From: JBBQNJ01 sp038329845
GTDB taxonomy: Bacteria > Planctomycetota > Phycisphaerae > Tepidisphaerales > Tepidisphaeraceae
Direction of reading: 5' to 3'
DNA length: 22,528 nt
NCBI GenBank assembly: GCA_038329845.1
Contig: JBBQNJ010000079.1
Location: 1 to 22,528 of the forward strand
In this document: positions 6,807-15,288 of the stretch, one piece after another
Layout of the letters: the number at the start of each line of letters is the position of its first letter
Numbering within the stretch: position 1 is the first letter of the stretch
Position numbers and translations under genes: made by a program
The notes under the pieces: model-generated
Told to the model about the DNA's origin: nothing
Databases searched by the model: none
Seen by the model: only the letters and a program-made list of their open reading frames with translations

Positions 6807-8194
6807 ACTCGCCTTCACGCACCGTCGCCCCGCCGGATCGCGCCCTGTCGATCGCCATGCTGGGCGCCGGTGCCGGGGGCATGTACTGCGGCTCATGCCT
6901 GCGCGACAACACGCTCGCCGCGACCCTCATGCGACTCGGGCAACGCGTCACGTTGATTCCGCTCTATACGCCGATACGCACCGATGAGCGGCCCGCCTCG
7001 ATCGCGCGGATCTTCTATGGTGGAGTGAACGTCTACTTGCAGTCGGCGTCGCGGCTATTTCGCACCACCCCGCGAATACTCGACCGGATCTGGGACCAGC
7101 GCTGGCTATTGAAAATCGCCGGCCGATTCGGCGCGCAGACTCCCCCGTCCAAGCTGGGATCGCTGACCTGCTCCATCGTGCGTGGATTGGACGGTCCGAC
7201 CGGCAAGGAGATCGACCGCCTGATCGACTTTTTACGCCGTGAAGTTCGCCCGGATGTCGTGACCCTGCCCAACGCGATGTTCATCGGATTCGCCGAGCCG
7301 ATCCGCCGGGAACTGGGCGCTGCGGTCGTCTGCGAACTGACCGGCGAGGACATTTTTCTCGAGGCCCTGACCGATCCCTGGCGCGACCGCGTGCGCGAGG
7401 AAATCCGCGGGCGCGCCCGATTCGTGAGCCGTTTCGTCGCCACCAGCCACTACTACGCCGGCGTCATGGCGGATTACCTGGGGATCGCCCGCGCCCAGAT
7501 CGGGGTGGTCTACCCCGGCCTGTCGGCCGAATTCCTCACCGGCACCGCCGAGCGAGGTTCGGCGGATCGCGGCGGGCGGACCCTCGGCTACCTGGCGCGG
7601 ATTTGCCCGGAAAAAGGACTCAACCGCCTGTTCGATGGTTTTGTCGAGCTGCGTCGATCGTCCGCGGGGCGGAAGGCGCGCTTGCATTACGCCGGATATC
7701 TCGGTGCGGCGCATCGGCGCTTTCACGATCAGCTTCGCCGGAAAATCTCCGCTGCCGAACTGTCGGGCGCGGTCCATTTCGCCGGGGAGCTGGATCTGCG
7801 ATCTAAGCACGAGTTTCTTAGGGAAATTGACGTTTTTTCGGTTCCCGCCGCCTGGCCCGAAGCCAAGGGGATATATCTGCTCGAAGCCTGGGCACACGGC
7901 ATCCCGGTCGTTCAGCCGGCATCGGGAAGTTTTCCCGAACTGATCGACGCCACCGGCGGGGGGGTGCTGGTTCCCCCGGACGATCCCAAAGCGCTCGCGG
8001 CGGCATTGGCCCGCCTCCTGGACGATCCCGCCGAACAAGCCCGCCTCGGCGATCGCGCCCGCCGAGCCGTGTTCGAACATTTCACCGACGAACACATGGC
8101 GCACGGAATGCTCGAGGTCTTTCGATCCGCGCTGGCGCCCGCGGAACTCCACTTGGCTGCCTCCGGCGCTTCCATACATCGCGCGTTTTTGTAA
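6803..8194 (+). CDS. GT4-type glycosyltransferase (GT-B fold)
   Basis: This 463-residue enzyme should transfer a sugar from a nucleotide-sugar donor, as members of the retaining GT4 group do; its acceptor cannot be read from the sequence. The N-terminal half opens with a Rossmann-type strand and glycine loop (SIAMLGAGAGGMYCGSCLRDN). The C-terminal donor domain (about 250-440) contains the EX7E motif, Glu353 and Glu361 in EAKGIYLLE, then AHGIPVVQP and a Gly-rich GGGVLVPPDDPKALAAALARLL typical of Glycos_transf_1. The start at 6803 overlaps the TIGR03790 stop by four bases; a longer in-frame reading from 6632 would run 57 residues into the upstream gene and is rejected. No signal peptide or membrane segment is visible, so it is cytosolic or membrane-associated. 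Confidence 0.88.
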   Translation: MNSPSRTVAPPDRALSIAMLGAGAGGMYCGSCLRDNTLAATLMRLGQRVTLIPLYTPIRTDERPASIARIFYGGVNVYLQSASRLFRTTPRILDRIWDQRWLLKIAGRFGAQTPPSKLGSLTCSIVRGLDGPTGKEIDRLIDFLRREVRPDVVTLPNAMFIGFAEPIRRELGAAVVCELTGEDIFLEALTDPWRDRVREEIRGRARFVSRFVATSHYYAGVMADYLGIARAQIGVVYPGLSAEFLTGTAERGSADRGGRTLGYLARICPEKGLNRLFDGFVELRRSSAGRKARLHYAGYLGAAHRRFHDQLRRKISAAELSGAVHFAGELDLRSKHEFLREIDVFSVPAAWPEAKGIYLLEAWAHGIPVVQPASGSFPELIDATGGGVLVPPDDPKALAAALARLLDDPAEQARLGDRARRAVFEHFTDEHMAHGMLEVFRSALAPAELHLAASGASIHRAFL

Positions 8195-8218
8195 CCGGCA
8201 TCCGACGCCCATTCGCGG

Positions 8219-8228
8219 TACAATAGGG
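8219..8228 (+). promoter_or_regulatory. -10-like TACAAT next to a weak ribosome-binding site
   Basis: TACAAT (8219-8224) matches the -10 consensus in five of six bases and is eight bases from the ATG at 8233. AGGG (8225-8228) could instead serve as a weak Shine-Dalgarno. No -35 is evident. Confidence 0.4.
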
Positions 8229-8232
8229 CCTG

Positions 8233-8625
8233 ATGGACTTCCTCAAAGGCATCGCGGGAAAGGTCGTGGGGGGGTTGGTCGGGCTGATCGTCGTCGCCGC
8301 GGCCTTGTCGTGGTGGCAGATGGACGAGCGCGATCGCACGGCCCTGATCGACAGCGCCGGAAACATCGCCGTCTGGATTGGACTGGTCCTTGTCCTGCCC
8401 TGGGCGACGTTTTTTCTCAGCGCCTGGGCGTCGAAGTTCGACTCCAACGCCGCCGGCGCAGCGCTGGTGCTTCTGTTGACCAGCGTCGAGGTCGCGGTGC
8501 TGCTGTGGTTGTTCAAGTGGGATCTCGGCGGGGCCACCGCCTGGACGTTCGGCGTACTCGGGATGCTTACCGCGGTGGTATACAATGTGTTCACCTGCGA
8601 CTGGCTGGCCGAACGATTTGGATGA
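8233..8625 (+). CDS. Four-helix integral membrane protein of unknown function
   Basis: This 130-residue protein is mostly hydrophobic. Four membrane helices are predicted by eye at about 11-28, 44-65, 74-94 and 103-120, joined by short loops; the first loop (QMDERDRTALIDSAG) is charged. I do not recognise a family or a catalytic motif. The gene sits 38 bases after the glycosyltransferase and 42 bases before a protein kinase gene on the same strand, so co-transcription is possible, although a -10-like hexamer before it suggests its own start. The high content of conserved-looking Gly, Trp and charged loop residues and the codon bias support a real gene. Confidence 0.72.
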   Translation: MDFLKGIAGKVVGGLVGLIVVAAALSWWQMDERDRTALIDSAGNIAVWIGLVLVLPWATFFLSAWASKFDSNAAGAALVLLLTSVEVAVLLWLFKWDLGGATAWTFGVLGMLTAVVYNVFTCDWLAERFG

Positions 8626-8667
8626 TGTGGGTGATCAGGACCGTCCGGTCGCCGGCGGGGAATGACG

Positions 8668-9693
8668 ATGCCGACAGCGAATCAGCGAATCAGCGAATAT
8701 GTGCTCTTGGACCGCATCGGCGGTGGGACTTTCGGCGAGGTGTGGCGGGCCCATCACCACGTGTGGACCGACCAACTCGTCGCCATCAAGATTCCCACCG
8801 ATGCGCAGTATGTCCGCAACCTTCAACACGAAGGTGCCGCCATCCATGGCCTGGTCCATCCCAATATCGTCCGCGCCATCGGGTTCGACCCCTATGCGGA
8901 AACTCCGTACCTGGTGATGGAATATGTCCCGGGGACGAGCCTTCGCCCGTTAATCCAGGCTGGCTCGCTCTCCCCGGCCCAGGCGGTTTCAATCCTTCGC
9001 CAGGTGCTTGCGGGTCTGGCCCACGCTCACGGTGCCGGCGTCGTGCATCGGGACGTAAAGCCGGAGAACATCCTCATTCACGAGCGGTCGGCGACCGAAG
9101 GATTCGACGTTCCGGGGCTGGTTAAGGTCACGGATTTTGGATTGGGACGCGCCGCGACGACCACGGCCGTCGGCTCGATCCTCTATTCCGGGACGATGGA
9201 TAGCGCCGAGGCCCGCGAAATCGCTGGAACCCTCGATTATATGTCCCCCGAGCAACGCGCCGGCGCCGATTCCGACGCCCGCAGCGATTTGTACGCCTGC
9301 GGCGTGATCCTCTATGAAATGCTCACCGGCGAACGCCCGGCGGGGACCGAACTGCCCAGCGAGGTGAAGCCGGGGGTGCCTGCGCATCTCGACCAGATTT
9401 TCCGACGGTCCTACGCGCGGATCGACAAGCGGTACGCCAGCGCTGCGGAGTTTCTCGCGGATCTATCGGCGACCAGGCCCCCGCCGATCCCACCAGCCGA
9501 TCCCGCGGCGGCGCGATCGGGCGCAAGCCGCTGCCCCCAGTGTCGCGCCGCCATGGACCCGACCGACCAGTTCTGCATGAATTGCGGCGTGCAACTCGTC
9601 GCCGAAGTACGGCGGTGTCCGAAATGCGGATCGTACCCGGACCCATCGGACGTGTTCTGCATTTTCTGCGGCGGCTCGTTGCGAGAAGAATAG
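8668..9693 (+). CDS. Serine/threonine protein kinase with C-terminal double zinc ribbon
   Basis: This 341-residue Hanks-type kinase should phosphorylate Ser/Thr on partner proteins. Visible kinase motifs in order are the Gly loop GGGTFGEV (about 18-25), ATP-binding Lys41 in VAIK, catalytic HRDVKPEN with Asp129, DFG at 156-158, and SPE in place of APE before the Asp-containing SDLYACGVILYEMLTG. After the kinase come a Pro-rich linker and two CxxC...CxxC zinc ribbons (Cys289/292/303/306 and Cys317/320/331/334). There is no membrane segment or sensor domain, unlike many PknB-type kinases, so zinc ribbons may provide partner binding. An ATG two codons earlier (8662) is in frame, but 8668 has better spacing to GGGGA. 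The next gene also ends in a zinc ribbon, hinting at a functional pair. Confidence 0.92.
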   Translation: MPTANQRISEYVLLDRIGGGTFGEVWRAHHHVWTDQLVAIKIPTDAQYVRNLQHEGAAIHGLVHPNIVRAIGFDPYAETPYLVMEYVPGTSLRPLIQAGSLSPAQAVSILRQVLAGLAHAHGAGVVHRDVKPENILIHERSATEGFDVPGLVKVTDFGLGRAATTTAVGSILYSGTMDSAEAREIAGTLDYMSPEQRAGADSDARSDLYACGVILYEMLTGERPAGTELPSEVKPGVPAHLDQIFRRSYARIDKRYASAAEFLADLSATRPPPIPPADPAAARSGASRCPQCRAAMDPTDQFCMNCGVQLVAEVRRCPKCGSYPDPSDVFCIFCGGSLREE

Positions 9694-9706
9694 AATCGGA
9701 TATCGC

Positions 9707-9724
9707 CGCGGGGTTTGCCCCGCG
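9707..9724. other. GC hairpin between kinase and zinc-ribbon protein
   Basis: CGCGGGG (9707-9713) and CCCCGCG (9718-9724) form a 7-bp stem with loop TTTG. It lies 13 bases after the kinase stop. No T-run follows, so it may be an attenuator, an mRNA-stabilising structure or a dispersed palindrome. Confidence 0.45.
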
Positions 9725-9751
9725 ACGAACGAAAGGACGAACCGAACGAAG

Positions 9752-10069
9752 ATGGATATCGGCGCCGCCATTTTGATTTTCATCGGCGTGATCGCCATCA
9801 CCGCGCTGCTGTTCGGCGGATGGATCATCTATCTGCTGGCCCGCGCGCTCGGTGCCGTTCTGGGCGGGATTCTGCGTCTCATCGGCGTATTCCCCGCGCG
9901 ATCCAGCGGCACCGGACCGATTGTTCGCGTCGTCGGGCGTGTCACCTGCGACCGAGAGCGCTGCCGGGCCAGTAATCCATCGGATGCGCGGTTCTGCCGG
10001 CGTTGCGGGCGAATGCTCGCCGGTGAGTCGGCGCGCCGTATCAGCGCCCGGCGGGCCGCGGTCCTTTGA
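9752..10069 (+). CDS. Small membrane protein with zinc ribbon
   Basis: This 105-residue protein has one long hydrophobic segment at about residues 5-30, perhaps continuing as an amphipathic stretch to 47. It is followed by a linker and a probable zinc ribbon with Cys66, Cys71, Cys82 and Cys85 (the second pair as CRRC). The first pair has four residues between the cysteines, slightly longer than usual. The tail is Arg-rich. I do not recognise a family. It follows the zinc-ribbon kinase on the same strand after 58 bases, and the shared zinc-ribbon theme suggests the two could act together at the membrane. The ribosome-binding site is weak, so the start is less certain than the reading frame. 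Confidence 0.62.
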   Translation: MDIGAAILIFIGVIAITALLFGGWIIYLLARALGAVLGGILRLIGVFPARSSGTGPIVRVVGRVTCDRERCRASNPSDARFCRRCGRMLAGESARRISARRAAVL

Positions 10070-10100
10070 ACGCAGTCGCTGCCGAACGATCGGCCATCCC

Positions 10101-11717
10101 ATGAGCAGTTTTTTCGAGTTTCATCAACAGGTGACGCGACGCGCTTCCGGACGCAGGCGGCGCGCGATCCTCCCAGCGCCGGTCGAGGGGGCACCGGAGT
10201 CGCCGTCATCCCTCGAACCGCTCTCGGTCACCCAGCTTACGACCAAGGTATCCCGCGCCCTCAGTGCCGCCTTGCCCGGGCGACTCGCCGTCCGCGGCGA
10301 AGTCGGCAACTGCCGCCGCGCCGGCGCTTCCGGCCATCTATATCTCACGCTTAAGGACGCGACCAACTGCCTCGATTGCGTGATGTGGGTCGACGCCGCC
10401 GAACGGCTGAAGTTCGAGCCGCAGACCGGGATGGAACTGATCGCCAGCGGCGATATCCGCGTGTACGGACGAAAGGGCAACTACCAGCTTTACGTCGATC
10501 AGCTCATGCCTGTCGGCCAAGGCGCGCTCGAGCTGGCGTTCCAGCGGATGTGCGAAAAACTTCGCGCTGAAGGGTTATTTGACCCGGCGAGGAAAAAGCC
10601 AGTCCCCGCTTACCCCGCCCGCATCGTGCTATTAACCAGCGGCGAGGCGGCGGGGCTGCAGGACGTGCTGAAGGTTTTCGCGGCGTTTCCGTTCCTGCGC
10701 CTGGTGCTCTGCCCGGTCCCCGTTCAGGGCGACGGTGCCGCCGAGCGGATCGCCGGTGCCATCGACGACCTCAATCGCGACGCCGCCGCCCTTGGGGGGA
10801 TCGACGTGATTTACCTCGGGCGCGGCGGCGGTTCTCTTGAGGACTTGCGGGAATTCAACGAAGAGGCGCTGGCCCGCGCCATCGCCCGGTCGCGGATTCC
10901 GATCGTCACCGGCATCGGACACGAGATCGACCGCACTGTCACCGATTTCGTCGCCGATGCCATGGCCCACACCCCCACGGCGGCGGCGGAACTGCTCACC
11001 GCGCGCTGGAAAACCGCCGCCCAGACCGTCGAGGCCTGCATCGGTCGCGGCATTCGCGCCTTGCGGGCGATGGTGGGGCACTCACGCCATCGTCTCGACG
11101 GGATCGAGCGCCACGAACTGTTTCGCCGGCCGCTTCACCGGGTCGAGGCGTATCGCCAGTTTCTCGACGATCGCCAGCGCCAGCTCCAGATGGGCGCGCT
11201 TGGCCATGTCCGCCGCCTCGATCGCCGACTCATCGAGCTTTCCCGCCGGCTCGAGCCCACCCGCGCCGGGGGTTTGCTAGCGTCGAGGCGTTTGCGTCTC
11301 GGCGAAATCCGCCAGGGCCTCTGGATCGCCGCCGCCGCGTTGCTGCGCCGGCGCGCCGTCGAGCTGAATCGCGCTGAATCGCACCTTCTTCAGCGTCACC
11401 CCCGTCATACCCTGCTCCTCGCCCGCCAGCGACTCGACGCCCTTGCCGCGCATCTCGACCGCGCCATCCGCGACGAACGGTCGCGCTGCGGCGATACCGT
11501 GGAACGGATGGCCGTCCATCTCAACGCCGTCAACCCCCAGCGAGTGCTTCAGCGCGGCTACAGCATCACCACCCTCGCCCGGACCGGCAAAATTCTTCGC
11601 AGCGTCACCGAAGTCCGCCCCTCCGACCGACTGACCACGCGCCTCTCCGACGGCGCGATCGAATCCACGGTCCCCTCCCGACGCTCATCACCGCCGTCCG
11701 GAGGTCTGTTCGACTGA
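10101..11717 (+). CDS. xseA: Exodeoxyribonuclease VII large subunit
   Basis: This 538-residue catalytic subunit degrades single-stranded DNA to oligonucleotides in both directions, working with the small subunit XseB. The N-terminal OB-fold DNA-binding domain starts at about residue 41 (LSVTQLTTKVSRAL) and includes VRGEVGNCRRAGASGHLYLTL. The nuclease domain carries the family signatures LGRGGGSLEDL (from about 239) and GIGHEIDRTVTDFVAD (from 271), with His274 and Asp277. A long Arg-rich helical region, about 300-470, forms the coiled-coil arm. The C-terminal segment NPQRVLQRGYSITT is also conserved. At 538 residues it is longer than the usual 400-460, because of a basic N-terminal extension of about 40 residues and a long coiled coil. 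The ATG at 10101 is chosen because an upstream in-frame reading would overlap the preceding gene. No xseB is visible downstream. Confidence 0.93.
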   Translation: MSSFFEFHQQVTRRASGRRRRAILPAPVEGAPESPSSLEPLSVTQLTTKVSRALSAALPGRLAVRGEVGNCRRAGASGHLYLTLKDATNCLDCVMWVDAAERLKFEPQTGMELIASGDIRVYGRKGNYQLYVDQLMPVGQGALELAFQRMCEKLRAEGLFDPARKKPVPAYPARIVLLTSGEAAGLQDVLKVFAAFPFLRLVLCPVPVQGDGAAERIAGAIDDLNRDAAALGGIDVIYLGRGGGSLEDLREFNEEALARAIARSRIPIVTGIGHEIDRTVTDFVADAMAHTPTAAAELLTARWKTAAQTVEACIGRGIRALRAMVGHSRHRLDGIERHELFRRPLHRVEAYRQFLDDRQRQLQMGALGHVRRLDRRLIELSRRLEPTRAGGLLASRRLRLGEIRQGLWIAAAALLRRRAVELNRAESHLLQRHPRHTLLLARQRLDALAAHLDRAIRDERSRCGDTVERMAVHLNAVNPQRVLQRGYSITTLARTGKILRSVTEVRPSDRLTTRLSDGAIESTVPSRRSSPPSGGLFD

Positions 11718-11912
11718 CCGGCCGAAGTCGGCACTCATTTCGCGAGCAATACGTGGACGCACTGAAAAACCAAATGTTTCCCCTTGTGATTGTCCGAGGT
11801 GAGGGTGTTCAGCCCCAGCGTGGGCCAATGAGCCAGCCCGGGCGGCGATGCGGCCCGGAATTGGCGCAGATCAGACCGTTCGACCGATAACACCTGAGGA
11901 TTCACGCCCCTG
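11718..11912. other. xseA-dut spacer without a clear gene
   Basis: The 258-base spacer between xseA and dut has no XseB-like reading frame. A minus-strand frame ending at 11735 runs through the region (ending TSDNHKGKHLVFQCVHVLLAK), but much of it overlaps dut and I recognise no family. Its last ~50 codons could be the relic of a former gene. Confidence 0.3.
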
Positions 11913-11931
11913 CCGCACGATGATCGTGCGG
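11913..11931. promoter_or_regulatory. Perfect 8-bp inverted repeat upstream of dut
   Basis: CCGCACGA and TCGTGCGG flank TGA, giving a perfect inverted repeat about 45 bases before the dut start. It could be an operator for a dimeric regulator or a hairpin in the dut leader; no T-run follows to make it a terminator. Confidence 0.45.
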
Positions 11932-11975
11932 CGTGATGGGGCTGTGGGGATGCAGCGGGTGGGAGAGACGGTCGA

Positions 11976-12428
11976 ATGCCGCAAGTGATTACAGTAAAGA
12001 TCAAGCGAACCGATGCGGCCAGCGATCTACCCCTGCCGCTGCGGATGACCGCCGAGTCGGCCGGGTTCGATCTGCCGGCATGCGTCGCGACGCCGATCAC
12101 GCTGGCACCGGGTGAAATTCGCGTCATTCCCTGTGGTTTTCACATGGCCTTGCCCGCCGGTTATGAAGCCCAGGTGCGCCCGCGCAGCGGGATGGCAAGC
12201 CGACACGGCCTCACGCTCGTGAACTCTCCCGGCACCATCGACGCGGACTATCGCGGTGAAATCTGCTGTCCGATCATCAATCTCGGTCCGGCACCGTTCA
12301 CCGTCGAGCGCGGAATGCGGATCGCGCAGATGGTCGTGATGCCCGTGCCGGCGGTGAATCTGATCGAAGTGGAAGAGCTAGACCAGACCGCACGGGGCGG
12401 CGGGGGATTTGGCCATACCGGGCATTAG
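11976..12428 (+). CDS. dut: dUTP diphosphatase (dUTPase)
   Basis: This 150-residue enzyme hydrolyses dUTP to dUMP and diphosphate, keeping uracil out of DNA and supplying dUMP for thymidylate synthesis. All five motifs of the trimeric dUTPase family are present in order: AGFDLPA, RPRSGMA, GTIDADYRGEI (about 86-96, with the catalytic Asp at 89), RIAQMVV, and the C-terminal ARGGGGFGHTG that closes over the active site. The length is normal for the family. The start has a good Shine-Dalgarno GGGAGAG (11961-11967) eight bases upstream. It lies between xseA and ftsK on the same strand, in a block of DNA-metabolism genes. Confidence 0.97.
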   Translation: MPQVITVKIKRTDAASDLPLPLRMTAESAGFDLPACVATPITLAPGEIRVIPCGFHMALPAGYEAQVRPRSGMASRHGLTLVNSPGTIDADYRGEICCPIINLGPAPFTVERGMRIAQMVVMPVPAVNLIEVEELDQTARGGGGFGHTGH

Positions 12429-12493
12429 CCATGCGCTGAACGTGCTAAACCGACCAGAGATCGACCCGATAAACGACAACGACTTTCAATATC

Positions 12494-15079
12494 ATGGAAC
12501 GCTCGAACCTTCCCCGCACTCTCGGACTGCTCAGCGGCATCGGTCTGTGGACTTTCTTGCTGCTGGCGCTCGGCAGCTTCAGCTCGAGTGATTGGCCCAG
12601 CCACCAGGTCTACCCCTACCCGGCGATTCAGAACCTGTGCGGCGCGGTGGGGGCTTACATCGCCTATTGGAGTTACCTTGCGATCGGCCAGGGGGTATTC
12701 CCGATTCTCTTTTTCACCGGCGTCTGCATCGCGCTGTACCTGTTCCGCGGCCGTGTCGGGGATCTATGGCTTCGAGCGATCGGGCTGCTGCTGCTGTCGA
12801 TCGCGTTTTCGGCGTTGATCCACAATTTCCGGCCTGGGACGCCCGACAGCTTCCCCGAAGGTCAAGGCGGGATCATCGGGATCGGGACCAGCGCGTTTCT
12901 TCAGGATCATTTCAGCACGATCGGCACCCGGCTGGTGCTGGTGTTGGCGCTGTTGGTCGGGCTGCTGTTGACCGCCGACGACCTGGTGCTTCGCGCGCCC
13001 GCCGCCGTGAGCAGCGCGATCTACAATGTGCGCGAGCATATGCCCACGCCGGCACTGAAGTTCAATTTCCGCATGCCCGAGCTGCCCACCTTGCCGAGCC
13101 TGCCGTTTTTCCGAACTCGTGACGGCGTTGCGATGGCCTCGGCAGGCGGACCGGTGCAGCGTCTGCGGGCCGAGGTGGATGATGAGCGCGGAACGGTCCT
13201 GTTGAGCGACATCCCTGAGGATGTCGAGCCGCTGGACGAAGTGGAACTCGAGTACCCCGAGGATCAGCTCATCGCCGAGGATTCGGCCCACGCCGACGAC
13301 GCCGAGCCGCCGCCGTCGGAGGCCATCGTAGTCCCGCCCCCCGAGCAGTCCGCCGTGGTCGCGTCTACCACCTCCGCCGCGGCCGCCCCGGCGGTTGATG
13401 CGGCTTTGCGGGAAAATGCCGCCGAGCCAGCGCCCGCGTCCAGCGGCGCTAATCCGCTCACCGAGTCGCGCGTCGGCGAAGCGCCGCCGCCGCCCAAGAA
13501 TGACATCGTGGTTCGCGGACCGAATCAGATTAAGCCGCGTCAGCAGTCGCCCGCGATGGCCCAGGCCCCCAAGGAACTGGGCGAATATCACCTGCCCGGC
13601 TGGGAAATTCTCGCCGAAGCCGAACATGGATTCGCCGAGAGTCAGGAAAAGTATGTGCGGGAGAAAGCGGCGGTGCTCGAGCAGGCCCTGCGCGAGTTCA
13701 GCATCGACGCGCGGGTAACCGAGATCGACACCGGCCCTGTCATCACCATGTACGAACTGAGCCTGGCCCCGGGGATCAAGGTCTCGGCGATCACGGCGTT
13801 GGCCAACGACATCGCCCGCGCCCTGGCGGCCACCAGCGTTCGCATCGTCGCTCCGGTTCCGGGCAAGCACACCGTCGGCATCGAGGTGCCCAATGCCGAA
13901 AAGGAGAAGGTCCGCCTTAAGGAATTGATGCAACTGGCGCCCGATGCGACGCGGAAAATGACGATACCGCTTTACCTGGGCAAGGATGCCAGCGGCGAGC
14001 CGTTGATCACCGACTTAACGGCGATGCCGCACTGCCTGATCGCCGGCACCACCGGCTCGGGCAAGAGCGTATGCATCAACACGATCATCATGTCGGTGAT
14101 GTACACCCAGCGCCCGGATTACGTGAAGCTGCTGCTGGTGGATCCGAAGGTCGTGGAAATGGCGCCTTTCAAGGACATCCCGCATCTGATGGCCCCGGTC
14201 ATCAACGACGCCGGGCGGGCGTGCAGCGTCCTGGAGTGGGCCTGCGAGAAGATGGATGAGCGCTACGAACTGCTGGCCGAGGCCGGCGTGAGGAACATCA
14301 AGGGCTACAACAGCCTGACGCGCGAGGAGCTAATCGAAAAATTCTGTCCCGGCAGCCCCGAGGAAGAGGCGAAGATCCCCAAACATCTTCCCTACTGGAT
14401 CATCATTATCGACGAACTGGCCGACTTGATGATGACCAGCGGCAAGGAGGTCGAATCGTCGATCGTGCGCCTGGCCCAGAAATCCCGCGCGGTCGGCATC
14501 CACCTGATCGTCGCCACGCAGCGCCCCAGCGCCAATGTCGTGACGGGCCTGATCAAGAGCAATCTGCCCAGCCGCATCGCCTTTCGCGTGCAAAGCCGCA
14601 TGGACAGCCGCATCGTGTTGGATCAAAACGGAGCCGACCTGCTGCTGGGTCAGGGCGACATGCTCTTCATGCCGCCGGGTGCCAGCAAGCCGATCCGTTC
14701 GCAGGGCACGTTCATCGACGACAAGGAAATCCGCGAAAGCGTGAAATTGGTTAAGGGCCTTGCCGAAGCGCAGTACGAGCCGGAACTGGTTCAGATCAAG
14801 AGCAAGGTGGGCGACGGCGGGGAATTCGAGAAGGACGAGCTGTTCGATGATGCCGTCCGCGTCGTGCTGGAAACCAAGCGCGGCAGCGTCAGCCTGCTTC
14901 AGCGCCGCCTGACCATCGGCTACAGCCGTGCCTCACGCCTGATCGAGCAAATGGCCGCGATGGGAATCGTCGGCGACTACAAAGGCTCCCAGGCCCGCGA
15001 GGCGACATTAAGCGTCGAGGAATGGGACGCCATGAAAGCCCAGGAAGCCGCCGACCGTGAAAGCGGCATGACCGTATAA
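12494..15079 (+). CDS. ftsK: DNA translocase FtsK/SpoIIIE
   Basis: This 861-residue ATP-driven double-strand DNA pump acts at the division septum to clear and align chromosome termini. The N-terminal ~170 residues hold four or five membrane helices (for example LSGIGLWTFLLLALGSF and LVLVLALLVGLLLTADDLVL). A Pro/Glu/Ala-rich linker spans about 215-360. The alpha domain starts near ELGEYHLPGWEIL. The beta RecA-like motor has Walker A GTTGSGKS at 518-525 and Walker B IIIIDELAD with Asp640 and Glu641. The C-terminal gamma winged helix (about 795-850, RRLTIGYSRASRLIEQMAAMG) would read polar KOPS-like sequences. The length fits the SpoIIIE-like short-linker class rather than the 1,329-residue E. 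coli protein. No strong ribosome-binding site precedes the ATG. Confidence 0.96.
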   Translation: MERSNLPRTLGLLSGIGLWTFLLLALGSFSSSDWPSHQVYPYPAIQNLCGAVGAYIAYWSYLAIGQGVFPILFFTGVCIALYLFRGRVGDLWLRAIGLLLLSIAFSALIHNFRPGTPDSFPEGQGGIIGIGTSAFLQDHFSTIGTRLVLVLALLVGLLLTADDLVLRAPAAVSSAIYNVREHMPTPALKFNFRMPELPTLPSLPFFRTRDGVAMASAGGPVQRLRAEVDDERGTVLLSDIPEDVEPLDEVELEYPEDQLIAEDSAHADDAEPPPSEAIVVPPPEQSAVVASTTSAAAAPAVDAALRENAAEPAPASSGANPLTESRVGEAPPPPKNDIVVRGPNQIKPRQQSPAMAQAPKELGEYHLPGWEILAEAEHGFAESQEKYVREKAAVLEQALREFSIDARVTEIDTGPVITMYELSLAPGIKVSAITALANDIARALAATSVRIVAPVPGKHTVGIEVPNAEKEKVRLKELMQLAPDATRKMTIPLYLGKDASGEPLITDLTAMPHCLIAGTTGSGKSVCINTIIMSVMYTQRPDYVKLLLVDPKVVEMAPFKDIPHLMAPVINDAGRACSVLEWACEKMDERYELLAEAGVRNIKGYNSLTREELIEKFCPGSPEEEAKIPKHLPYWIIIIDELADLMMTSGKEVESSIVRLAQKSRAVGIHLIVATQRPSANVVTGLIKSNLPSRIAFRVQSRMDSRIVLDQNGADLLLGQGDMLFMPPGASKPIRSQGTFIDDKEIRESVKLVKGLAEAQYEPELVQIKSKVGDGGEFEKDELFDDAVRVVLETKRGSVSLLQRRLTIGYSRASRLIEQMAAMGIVGDYKGSQAREATLSVEEWDAMKAQEAADRESGMTV

Positions 15080-15104
15080 TCTGCCGATTCGGTCGCATCG
15101 GGAT

Positions 15105-15210
15105 CACAATCCGCGGCCAATCCCGTATCGCCGAACGTCGGCGGCGCGTCGATCGGCGTGGACGAGTGCAAGCAGCACAATCTGCGGCCAATCCCGTATC
15201 GCTGAACGTC
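15105..15210. repeat. Two 35-base direct repeats in the ftsK-dnaE spacer
   Basis: Copies at 15105-15139 and 15176-15210 differ at two positions (both C/T changes) and share the core GCGGCCAATCCCGTATCGC. Their starts are 71 bases apart. The remaining spacer (15080-15322) has no gene; weak minus-strand frames here only reflect the repeat. Confidence 0.8.
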
Positions 15211-15288
15211 TTGCGGTCGGCCCGCAGCGCGATCTTCGCGCACGTCGCAACCCCGGATCGCTCGACCGCTCGAGCGTGTCCGTATGCT

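Noticed and set aside
9852..10100. 83-codon upstream extension of xseA
   Set aside because: It overlaps the zinc-ribbon membrane protein in another frame and lies before the conserved family N-terminus.
12764..13933. 389-codon antisense frame opposite ftsK
   Set aside because: It lies wholly within ftsK and has the composition of a GC-bias shadow.
15105..15210. Two-unit CRISPR array between ftsK and dnaE
   Set aside because: Only two copies, with no stem in the repeat, no AT-rich leader and no neighbouring cas gene; treated as a dispersed or duplicated intergenic repeat.
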